This document shows positions 1 to 6,101 of a stretch of DNA of 6,975 nucleotides, piece by piece; position 1 is the stretch's first letter, and each line of letters opens with the position of its first letter. The translations under genes were made by a program, and so were the position numbers. The notes beneath the pieces are model-generated. The model did not search any database, was not told the origin of the DNA, and was given only the letters and a program-made list of their open reading frames with translations. Source of the stretch: Opitutales bacterium (GTDB lineage: Bacteria; Verrucomicrobiota; Verrucomicrobiia; Opitutales; Opitutaceae). The DNA lies in contig JAJFLS010000242.1 of NCBI GenBank assembly GCA_021772595.1, positions 1-6,975 on the forward strand. The letters run 5' to 3'.

Positions 1-803
1 GTAGTCTCCTTCCCGAATTTGAGCACCTCGAAATCAAGGGCCGTGGGCCCGCGGATAGAGCTCCCACATTGCGCGAGCTTCTTTGCCATCGAAGTGGCAT
101 CTATTCGCAAAAACTCGAGATGAATCGGCGTCAGACAAAATGGATTCGCGATTTCACGCTTACTCTCGAGGACGCGGTCAACGGGATCGCAAAGGAGCCC
201 CTTATCGCCGCTCCCGGCGAGGTCTACGCTTACAGCGGCGCCGGGAACTGCGTGTTCGGACGGTTTGCGGAAGTCGTGACAGGTCAGTCCTTTGAAGCGG
301 TTTTACAAGAAACGATTGCCCAGCCACTCGCGCTTTGGCGGACGACCTATTTCCCAGATCCGAAAGACCCGAATATCGCGACCGGTTCGATCAACGGGAA
401 ACCGCATTCCGAAACACCTCACCTATCCGAACCCTTTAATCTTCCGCTCATCGGAGGCAGCCTGTATTCGACGGCTCAAGACAGCGCTCGCTTCGCCCGA
501 ATGATCGCTAGCCACGGTCGCTTTGACGAGCGGACTATTTTGTTGCCGGATTCGTTCGGCACATTAACTCGATTGCATTTCGAGGGAAAGAGTTACGGAA
601 TGGGTTGGAGTCTCAAAATCCAGAATGGCGAGACCGTTGAGCTCTCGCATTCCGGCGCCTTAGCTTCCAGTCGCACAACCTTTCGGATAAATCTCAAAAA
701 CGGCATGTTTGTGGTCGCTCTCTACACGCTCACTGATCCTAGCGTATCGAGTACGACCGTACGAGAAATCAATCGAGCGATCACGGTAGCGGTTAAGGAG
801 TAG
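1..803 (+). CDS. Serine hydrolase, class C beta-lactamase/esterase family (5' partial)
   Basis: The frame is open from base 3 to the TAG at 801-803 and shows about 266 C-terminal residues. The true start lies left of the window; a TTG at 69 falls inside conserved sequence and is not the start. Seen: the family block 'TLRELLCHRSGIY' (about 66-104), usually 'T(I/V)RDLLxHTSG'; 'APGEVYAYSGAGN', placing the catalytic Tyr motif Y-S-G at 231-239; and 'SHSGA' at 645-659, where HSG (648-656) is the third active-site motif, equivalent to KTG. The catalytic Ser-x-x-Lys would lie upstream and is not visible. Family knowledge: these enzymes form a serine acyl-enzyme and hydrolyse esters, amides or D-Ala peptides, often in the periplasm or outside the cell. 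The second motif is Y-S-G rather than the more common Y-x-N. The substrate cannot be told, and resistance to beta-lactams should not be assumed. It converges with the dehydrogenase operon. Confidence 0.88.
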   Translation, partial: SLLPEFEHLEIKGRGPADRAPTLRELLCHRSGIYSQKLEMNRRQTKWIRDFTLTLEDAVNGIAKEPLIAAPGEVYAYSGAGNCVFGRFAEVVTGQSFEAVLQETIAQPLALWRTTYFPDPKDPNIATGSINGKPHSETPHLSEPFNLPLIGGSLYSTAQDSARFARMIASHGRFDERTILLPDSFGTLTRLHFEGKSYGMGWSLKIQNGETVELSHSGALASSRTTFRINLKNGMFVVALYTLTDPSVSSTTVREINRAITVAVKE

Positions 804-865
804 CTCCGTGCTTTAGCCTGCGCATTGACTTTGGTTTCGCGGCTCAGGCTGAAGCATTGAGCTAC
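800..865. repeat. REP-like inverted pair, family A (GTAGCTC head)
   Basis: The left copy reads on + from GTAG at 800-803, and the right copy reads on - from GTAG at 865-862. Over the first 24 bases the two copies agree at 20 positions, sharing GTAGCTC, TGCTT and AGCCTG. The GTAG ends face outward and the tails face inward, as in paired REP (BIME) elements. The left GTAG supplies the hydrolase TAG stop codon. The right copy can also fold by itself (GCTCA with TGAGC). The pair may protect or terminate the hydrolase transcript; that role is inferred. Confidence 0.7.
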
Positions 866-877
866 TGATGAAGCCAT

Positions 878-953
878 GTATGGGCGTCGCTTGCGGCGAC
901 CGCAGAAGCAGCTAGAATTCTTCATACGCGGTCTCCGCAAGCGGAGCCCCTAC
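878..953. repeat. REP-like inverted pair, family B (GTAGGGGC head)
   Basis: Two 26-nt copies in inverted orientation lie at 878-903 (+) and 953-928 (-), matching at 22 of 26 positions. The right copy begins GTAGGGGC and has a strong stem, CTCCGC-TT-GCGGAG. The left copy begins GTATGGGC, so its head is degenerate, and has the stem GTCGC-TTGCG-GCGAC. Stem changes between copies largely keep pairing. The copies can also pair with each other over a 24-nt spacer. The pair lies between convergent genes, so it could act as a two-way transcript barrier, although there is no U-tract. Confidence 0.72.
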
Positions 954-984
954 GATCTAGAATCCTTGAAAAACAGTCCCTGCC

Positions 985-1575
985 CTATTCCGTCCAGGCA
1001 CGGTTCCCAAGTTCGGAAATCGGCACGCAGCCTTGATACATGCCTGGGATAGGATCGTAGTGAAGCACTTCTTTTCCCACCACCTCGGATGTAAAGTATC
1101 CGGTCAAAGTCACTTCGCGTATCTTCTGGTAGAACTTCTTTTGATCGCCCGACGCGTCGACAAGCGCCTTTACGATACCGTCCTGCTGCTCTGCGGTGAG
1201 CTGCCTGAATGGTTTATCGTGCGCCTTGCGGCTCGCTCGATTCACTCCGTTTAGCCCCTTAACAAACACGCTCTTCTCTTCTTCGCTCATGTACTTACCG
1301 TACATGATGTCGATGAATTCGGGCACTCCGGCGTCCAAAGCGCCAGGTGTGTCGGTTTTGGGAAGTATTCGCTCCGCGAACGCGCCTGCAGTGGAGGCTT
1401 GAGCTCCTTTGAGGTGACTTGGCTTCCAGCGAGCCCCTTTCCTCGCGGTCTGCGCGTGCATGACGCCGGTGATTGTCGAAGCGGAAACGGCAGTGCCTAG
1501 CAACAACGCAGTTCGTCGGATAGCTTCGCGACGGTTCATTCCGAAAGTTTCTGTGGGATTAGATGCAGTGTTCAT
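985..1575 (-). CDS. Gluconate 2-dehydrogenase subunit 3 family protein (Tat-exported small subunit of GMC dehydrogenase)
   Basis: This 196-residue protein is encoded directly downstream of the GMC catalytic subunit. The N-terminus carries a twin-arginine signal: N14-R15-R16-E-A-I, a hydrophobic stretch at about 22-38 (ALLLGTAV...), and a likely cleavage after 'VMHA' (residue 41). Family hallmarks follow: 'AERILPKTDTPGALDAGVPEFID', continuing through 'MYGKYM', in the first half, and 'GYFTSEVVGKE' with 'YDPIPGMYQGCVP' (173-185) near the C-terminus. In studied FAD-dependent glucose, fructose and gluconate dehydrogenases, the small subunit binds the catalytic subunit and carries it through Tat. 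It has no cofactor of its own that I can see. The ATG at 1575 is chosen because TAGGAAAGGA (1593-1584) lies 8 nt upstream. A second Met (residue 13) just before the Arg pair would also give a working signal. The operon ends here; no cytochrome c gene follows. Confidence 0.9.
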   Translation of the reverse strand: MNTASNPTETFGMNRREAIRRTALLLGTAVSASTITGVMHAQTARKGARWKPSHLKGAQASTAGAFAERILPKTDTPGALDAGVPEFIDIMYGKYMSEEEKSVFVKGLNGVNRASRKAHDKPFRQLTAEQQDGIVKALVDASGDQKKFYQKIREVTLTGYFTSEVVGKEVLHYDPIPGMYQGCVPISELGNRAWTE

Positions 1576-1583
1576 GTTTTGTA

Positions 1584-1593
1584 TCCTTTCCTA
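1584..1593 (-). promoter_or_regulatory. Shine-Dalgarno site overlapping the upstream stop codon
   Basis: Read on the - strand, these ten bases are TAGGAAAGGA. The TAG is the stop codon of the GMC subunit and the purine-rich run is the ribosome binding site of the small subunit, 8 nt before its ATG. This arrangement suggests translational coupling, so the two partners would be made together. It also fixes the small-subunit start at 1575. Confidence 0.75.
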
Positions 1594-3306
1594 TGAGAGA
1601 TTGCCTTTTTTGAGTTCGCTTACGGCGTGATCCGCCGCTCGGGCGGTCAAGGCCATGTAAGTGAGCGATGGATTCACGCACGATGCCGACGTCATGCAGG
1701 CCCCGTCTGTCACGAAAACGTTTTTCGAAGTGTGCACTTGATTCCATTCATTGAGAACGGAAGTTTTCGGACTCCGACCCATACGAGCGGTACCCATTTC
1801 GTGGATGCAGTTTCCTGGAGCGCTGGCCTCGACCGTATCGAACGGCGTGATGTCTTTCATTCCCGACGCCTCCAGAATATCCACTGCGGACTGCTTCATG
1901 TCCTTGCGCATATTCAATTCGTTCTCCTTCCAACCGCAATCGAAAGTGACAGTTGGCTGGCCCCACTTGTCACGAACGTCCTCATTGAAATACATCTTGT
2001 TTGCGTGATACGGCAGGCATTCGCCCCAAGAGCCAATCCCGAAACGCCAAGGCCCGGGCTCGATCAAATCGACTTTCAAATCCTTGCCGAAGCGATTCAA
2101 CTCAGCGACTCCGCGCGCCCAATTGCTGCGACTCGCGCTTCCCTGATAGCCGAAGCCGCGTAAATAGTCCTTCTGTGTGGACGCCTTGTCGACGTTGCGG
2201 AAGCGGGGAACGTAGATCCCGTTCGGGCGGCGCCCCTTGTAGTACTTATCGTCGTATCCGTCTGCCCGGCCCGATGCGCCTACCTTGAAATGGTGATCCA
2301 TCAGATTGTGGCCGAGTTCACCGCTGTCGTTGCCTAGTCCATTCGGGAAGCGATCGGACTTGGAATTCATGAGAATGAAAGTGGACGCGATCGCGGACGC
2401 GCAGCTGAAGATTACTTTCGCGTAATACTCGATAACTTCATTCGTCTCCGCATCGATGATACGCACTCCTGTCGCCTTGCCCTTCTTTTTATCGTAGATG
2501 ATCTGGTTCACGATCGAAAAGGGTCGCATCGTCAGATTTCCGGAGGCGTATCCCGCGGGCAAGGTCGCCGCGTTGCTGCTAAAATAAGCGCCATAGGGAC
2601 AGCCACGAATGCAGCGGTTGCGAAACTGGCAATTGCCGCGACCGTTATGCGGTTGGGTCAAGTTCGCCACGCGACCGATAGTCATCATACGATCGGAAAA
2701 ACTCTTGGAAATCCGTTCACGCACGTGCTTTTCGACGCAATTCATTTCCATCGCCGGCAGGAACTGGCCATCGGGCAATTGCGGCAACCCTTCCTTTTGT
2801 CCGCTGATCCCGGCGAAACTCTCGGCGTAGTCGTACCACGGAGCGATGTCTTTGTATCGGATCGGCCAATCGACCGCTACACCCTCTTTGGCATTCGCCT
2901 CGAAATCCAAGTCGCTCCACCGGTACGACTGGCGACCCCACAGAAGGGAACGCCCACCCACGTGGTAACCACGCATCCAGTCGAATGGCTGGTCTTCGGA
3001 ATAAGGATTGTCGATGTCGTCTACGAACCAGTGGCTCGAGGCCGGACTCGTCGTGTATCCCGTGCGGTTCTGCTTCTGCTGGCGGGCTAGCCGCTCTTTG
3101 TCGATTTTGGTGCGACCCTCGAATTCCCAACTATCCATATGGGCGGTCGGGTATTCGCCATGCTTCACATCGCGGCCTCGTTCCAGCACGAGAGTCTTGA
3201 GACCCTTCTCGCTTAGCTCCTTGGCAGCCCAGCCGCCACTGATTCCCGATCCGATTACGATAGCATCATAAGTATTCTGCTTCGTTCCTTTACCTTGAAC
3301 ATTCAT
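1591..3306 (-). CDS. GMC family FAD-dependent sugar/polyol dehydrogenase, catalytic subunit
   Basis: This 571-residue protein is related to the large subunits of gluconate 2-dehydrogenase and FAD-glucose dehydrogenase. The FAD-binding Rossmann motif G19-S-G21-I-S-G24 is followed by E42 in 'LVLERG', the usual ribose-binding acidic residue. 'GGRSLLWGRQSYRW' (117-130) matches the GMC flavin-contact region. C226-x5-C232-x3-C236 ('CQFRNRCIRGCPYGA') resembles the cysteine motif that holds a 3Fe-4S cluster in bacterial FAD-glucose dehydrogenase. The C-terminal 'CIHEMGTARMG' (H502) and 'NPSLT' (N545) match the His/Asn catalytic pair of pyranose oxidase-like members. There is no signal peptide of its own, which fits export with the Tat-bearing small subunit encoded 15 nt downstream. 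The likely site is the periplasm, with electrons passed to a cytochrome encoded elsewhere. The substrate is unknown. The ATG at 3306 puts the Rossmann fold at the usual distance from the N-terminus, but its Shine-Dalgarno is weak. Confidence 0.93.
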   Translation of the reverse strand: MNVQGKGTKQNTYDAIVIGSGISGGWAAKELSEKGLKTLVLERGRDVKHGEYPTAHMDSWEFEGRTKIDKERLARQQKQNRTGYTTSPASSHWFVDDIDNPYSEDQPFDWMRGYHVGGRSLLWGRQSYRWSDLDFEANAKEGVAVDWPIRYKDIAPWYDYAESFAGISGQKEGLPQLPDGQFLPAMEMNCVEKHVRERISKSFSDRMMTIGRVANLTQPHNGRGNCQFRNRCIRGCPYGAYFSSNAATLPAGYASGNLTMRPFSIVNQIIYDKKKGKATGVRIIDAETNEVIEYYAKVIFSCASAIASTFILMNSKSDRFPNGLGNDSGELGHNLMDHHFKVGASGRADGYDDKYYKGRRPNGIYVPRFRNVDKASTQKDYLRGFGYQGSASRSNWARGVAELNRFGKDLKVDLIEPGPWRFGIGSWGECLPYHANKMYFNEDVRDKWGQPTVTFDCGWKENELNMRKDMKQSAVDILEASGMKDITPFDTVEASAPGNCIHEMGTARMGRSPKTSVLNEWNQVHTSKNVFVTDGACMTSASCVNPSLTYMALTARAADHAVSELKKGNLS

Positions 3307-3333
3307 AGGGGTTGTCTCGATTTGTTGCCCCTA
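3306..3333 (-). promoter_or_regulatory. Possible leader hairpin at the GMC start codon
   Basis: On the - strand, TAGGGG (3333-3328) can pair with CCCCTA (3311-3306) across a 16-nt loop. The last paired base is the A of the ATG start codon. The only Shine-Dalgarno-like bases, CGAGA, lie in the loop. If formed in mRNA it could limit translation of the operon. Six base pairs with a long loop is only moderately stable, so this is a suggestion. Confidence 0.3.
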
Positions 3334-3627
3334 GACGACGAGTTCGCAGGGGTAATAAGTTTGCGAGTGCCATCGAGCCAGCAAAACTGAGCTCTAGCAA
3401 CCGCTAAATGCGGCAAAGATCGACTCGAAAGCTCACGCCTTTCCGGCTGTATTCCGCCTGCGTCCCCCGATCGACCATAATTCCATTGTCAGCTCGTCAG
3501 TCGAAGTTTGCTTTCCCAAAAGTTCGCTATTTCAATCCGAAGCTAGAAAAAGGCTCGATTTTTCGTTCCCGCAAATTCTAAACCATGAACGCCCTCTCTT
3601 CATAAACCCAAACGTTATTTCGCATCA
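3307..3627. other. Divergent intergenic region between GMC operon and EF-hand gene
   Basis: This 321-bp region must hold promoters for both flanking genes, but I find no convincing -35/-10 pair on either strand. Visible small structures are an inverted TCGCA/TGCGA (3344-3348 and 3362-3366), a CCGC-TAAAT-GCGG hairpin (3401-3413), a direct repeat of GATCGAC (starts 3419 and 3469) and a six-residue mini-ORF with stop (ATG at 3585, stop at 3603-3605) just ahead of the EF-hand gene. None is strong enough to name as an operator. There is no REP-type GTAG palindrome here, unlike the other two large gaps. Confidence 0.5.
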
Positions 3628-5844
3628 GTGACTAAATCGGCAAAACGAACTTGGACCTTTCATCGGCTCGGCGGCTTCAATCAAGTCCGCCTCGAAAGTG
3701 GCGACGATCTTAAAGCGCTGGAAGATCTCGACCTGAAATTGTGGGCGGCCTTGTCCTGCCCCACTCGCGGTTTGGACTTCGACGATAAGACGATGGACTT
3801 GATCGACGCGGATGACGACGGACGCGTTCGGGCTCCCGAGCTTATCGCCGCGACGAAATGGGCGACCTGCCTCATCCGAAATCCGGATACGATTATCGAA
3901 GGATCCGACACGCTTTCGCTCGATCAAATCAATGACGACACGACCGAGGGCAAAACGCTTTTGGAATCCGCGCGGCAAATACTGGAATATTTGGGCAAGC
4001 CCGAATCCAAAGCGATCACCCTGGACGATACTTCCGATACGGTCCGGATTTTCGAAAACACGCTTTTTAATGGCGACGGCGTCGTGCCAGCAGAATCGGC
4101 TGACGATCCGGAAACGCGAAGAGCGATGGAGGAGATCATGGAGTGCTTCGATTCGCTCCCTGATCGCGGCGGCAAGCCCGGAGTCAATCAAGCCAAGGTC
4201 GATCTCTTCTTCGAAGAGTCTCAAGCGTACAGCGACTGGATCGCTCAATCCGAAGCGAATGCCTCGGAGATTTTTCCGCTCGGCGATTCGACCGTTAAAG
4301 CCTACGATGCCTATCTGCTAGTCGAAGAGAAAATCAATGATTTCTTCACTCGCTGTGAATTGGCGTCCTACGATCCGCGCACTCTCGAAGCGATCGAGTT
4401 GCAAGAAGTCCAGTATTTGAATACCGCTGCCTCCGACTTGATCGTTAACGACGAGGAGTTCGGCAAGTTCCCGATAGCCCAAGCCGCCTCCGAGCCGCGC
4501 TTGCCGTTGACCGAGCGAGTCAATCCGGCTTGGATTTCCGCGATCAATTCGCTGAGAGAATGCGTGATTGGTCCAGTGCTTGGTGAGCGAAGCGAATTGA
4601 GCCAGGCCGATTGGAAGACTGTCCAAAAATGCTTTGAGGCGCATGCGAATTGGCGGAACAGCAAGTCCGGCGGAAAGGTCGAATCGATCGACCTAGAACG
4701 TATCCGATCGCTCCTCGCAAGCGAGGAAAAGGAAAAGATAACGGCCTTGATCCAACGCGATCTGGATCTCGCCGACCACGCCAATTCCATCGAACGGGTA
4801 GACAAGCTGCTGCGGCTGAATCGGCATCTATTCAAACTCCTGAACAACTTCGTTTCGCTTCGGGATTTCTACGACCCCGACCGGCTGGCGATTTTTCAAC
4901 AAGGCAGGCTGTTCCTCGATGGCCGCAGTTGCGATCTATGCGTTCTCGTCCGTGATTCGAAGAAGCACAGCGCCTTGGCTCCGCTAAGTCGCTGCTACCT
5001 CGCCTATTGCGAGTGCACGAGGCCGGGTTCTGCCGAAACGATGATCATCGCCGCGGCCTTTATGAATGGAGGCTCGGATTTTCTGACCGTCGGTCGCAAC
5101 GGTATTTTCGTCGACCGATATGGCAAGGATTGGGACGCGACTATCGTCAAGTCGATTGAAAATCCCATCAGCCTCCGTGAAGCTTTCTGGTCTCCTTACA
5201 AGCGCGTTTCCAAGATCGTCGAAGACCAGTTTCAACGCTTCGCGGCGGAGCGGGAAAAGTCATTGCTCGACGGAACGAAGAAGACGGTGGGAACGATCGG
5301 CACGGACATGGAAAGCGGCTCGAAGCCATCGAACTCCGCTTTCGACATCGCTCGATTTGCAGGCGTCTTCGCTGCGATCGGCCTAGCCCTCGGAACCCTC
5401 GGCGCGGCGTTTGCCGCCGTGATGAATGGGCTGCTCGGGCTTCCGCTTTGGCAACTGCCGCTCGTGCTTCTCGGATCGGTTCTTCTAGTATCCGGTCCGC
5501 CGGTACTGCTTGCCTATATGAAGCTGCGACAGCGCAACCTCGCTCCCCTGCTCGACGCCAACGGCTGGGCGATCAATGCCCGGGCGCGGATCAACGTACC
5601 CTTTGGCGCCTCACTGACCCAAGTCGCGCATCTCCCCAAGGGCTCGAAAAACCGGCGGCTCGATCCCTATCGCGACGCCTCCAACCGCCGCATCTGGCTG
5701 ATCGTATTCTTGATCGTGATCTACATCTTCGGAGGGAAGGTCTACGATAGCGGCGATCTCCATCAATGGACCAAAGGCCGACTCGGCAAACCGCCTCCGA
5801 ATGCCGAAGCGCAACCTCCTGTCGAATTGCCTTCGCAACAATAG
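3628..5844 (+). CDS. Uncharacterised EF-hand membrane protein
   Basis: This 738-residue protein has no function I can name. A textbook EF-hand loop occupies residues 60-71, with Asp at 60, 62 and 64, Gly65, Val67 and Glu71, so calcium binding is likely at that site. A second, degenerate loop is seen at 146-157 ('LFNGDGVVPAES'), keeping N-x-D-G-x-V. A long, mostly helical middle follows. A conserved-looking core at about 416-520 contains C435-x2-C438, then C456-x4-C461-x-C463, and 'GRNGIFVDRYGKDWDATI...NPISLREAFWSPYK'. I recall the same block in hypothetical proteins of Bacteroidota and Verrucomicrobiota. Three hydrophobic segments lie near 576-600, 607-631 and 688-703, and the tail is Pro-rich. 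With no signal peptide, the large N-terminal part is probably cytoplasmic. The start is the GTG at 3628: the frame is closed by a stop at 3586-3588 and there is no other start until Met56. No Shine-Dalgarno is visible. It appears to be a single-gene unit. Confidence 0.85.
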   Translation: MTKSAKRTWTFHRLGGFNQVRLESGDDLKALEDLDLKLWAALSCPTRGLDFDDKTMDLIDADDDGRVRAPELIAATKWATCLIRNPDTIIEGSDTLSLDQINDDTTEGKTLLESARQILEYLGKPESKAITLDDTSDTVRIFENTLFNGDGVVPAESADDPETRRAMEEIMECFDSLPDRGGKPGVNQAKVDLFFEESQAYSDWIAQSEANASEIFPLGDSTVKAYDAYLLVEEKINDFFTRCELASYDPRTLEAIELQEVQYLNTAASDLIVNDEEFGKFPIAQAASEPRLPLTERVNPAWISAINSLRECVIGPVLGERSELSQADWKTVQKCFEAHANWRNSKSGGKVESIDLERIRSLLASEEKEKITALIQRDLDLADHANSIERVDKLLRLNRHLFKLLNNFVSLRDFYDPDRLAIFQQGRLFLDGRSCDLCVLVRDSKKHSALAPLSRCYLAYCECTRPGSAETMIIAAAFMNGGSDFLTVGRNGIFVDRYGKDWDATIVKSIENPISLREAFWSPYKRVSKIVEDQFQRFAAEREKSLLDGTKKTVGTIGTDMESGSKPSNSAFDIARFAGVFAAIGLALGTLGAAFAAVMNGLLGLPLWQLPLVLLGSVLLVSGPPVLLAYMKLRQRNLAPLLDANGWAINARARINVPFGASLTQVAHLPKGSKNRRLDPYRDASNRRIWLIVFLIVIYIFGGKVYDSGDLHQWTKGRLGKPPPNAEAQPPVELPSQQ

Positions 5845-5877
5845 TTGGCTGCCAGTACTCCTTCCTCGTCTCACTCC

Positions 5878-6019
5878 GAGATTGTTAAGTATTCCACTGT
5901 AGGAGCGGGTTTACCCCGCGATAGAGCCGATTGTCAAAAGACAGAATGAGAGTTATCGCGGGATAAACCTGCTCCTACAATTTGGGAAACGCGTAAATTT
6001 TGGCTTACTTGACAGTCTC
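5878..6019. repeat. 14-nt inverted repeat flanking the family C REP pair
   Basis: GAGATTGTTAAGTA at 5878-5891 reappears on the other strand as GAGACTGTCAAGTA (6019-6006), with 12 of 14 positions equal and both differences transitions. The two arms bracket the REP pair at 5898-5979 but sit at unequal distances from it (6 and 26 nt). This may mark a larger composite element of about 140 bp, or simply be part of an older repeat. Confidence 0.45.
5898..5979. repeat. REP-like inverted pair, family C (TGTAGGAGC head)
   Basis: Two 26-nt copies in inverted orientation lie at 5898-5923 (+) and 5979-5954 (-), matching at 24 of 26 positions. Each starts TGTAGGAGC and ends CCCGCGATA. The left copy folds as GCGGG-TTTAC-CCCGC. 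The two arms can also pair over their whole length around a 30-nt spacer, which has its own small hairpin TGTC-AAAA-GACA (5932-5943). From memory, the unit closely resembles the abundant REP of Pseudomonas putida, whose complement also reads TGTAGGAGCGGGTTTACC. Confidence 0.8.
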
Positions 6020-6041
6020 TCAGAGATGGTCCCACAAATGC

Positions 6042-6074
6042 TGCAAAGGCTTGGGGCAGCACTCAAGCCCTGCA
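6042..6074. repeat. Stem-loop in the ald upstream gap
   Basis: GGCTTG (6048-6053) pairs with CAAGCC (6064-6069) around a 10-nt loop, and TGCA at 6042-6045 can extend the stem with TGCA at 6071-6074 across a small internal bulge. No T-run follows, so it is not a standard terminator. Its role is unknown. Confidence 0.4.
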
Positions 6075-6078
6075 TTCT

Positions 6079-6095
6079 CTAGAGCTTCGCTCGAG
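6079..6095. repeat. Short palindrome
   Basis: CTAGAGC-TTC-GCTCGAG forms a seven-pair stem with one A/G mismatch and a 3-nt loop. It sits between two other stem-loops. It could be the worn remainder of a REP copy or a protein binding site; the sequence does not decide. Confidence 0.35.
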
Positions 6096-6101
6096 CATTG
6101 G

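Noticed and set aside
69..71. TTG as the start of the serine hydrolase
   Set aside because: The frame is open further upstream, conserved family sequence surrounds this codon, and the catalytic Ser-x-x-Lys would be missing. The gene is cut by the window edge.
800..953. CRISPR array or integron attachment site in the convergent gap
   Set aside because: The repeats are inverted pairs of two different families with unequal spacers, not direct repeats, and no cas or integrase gene is present.
1627..2163. 178-codon open frame on the + strand inside the GMC gene
   Set aside because: It is antisense to the conserved C-terminal half of the GMC enzyme; its translation is low-complexity and matches no family I know.
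3344..3366. TCGCA/TGCGA inverted repeat as an operator
   Set aside because: A five-base arm with a 13-nt gap is expected often by chance; there is no regulator gene nearby to support it.
3625..4248. 207-codon open frame on the - strand inside the EF-hand gene
   Set aside because: It lies wholly antisense to the strongly supported EF-hand coding frame, shows no domain or signal, and is explained by codon bias of the real gene.
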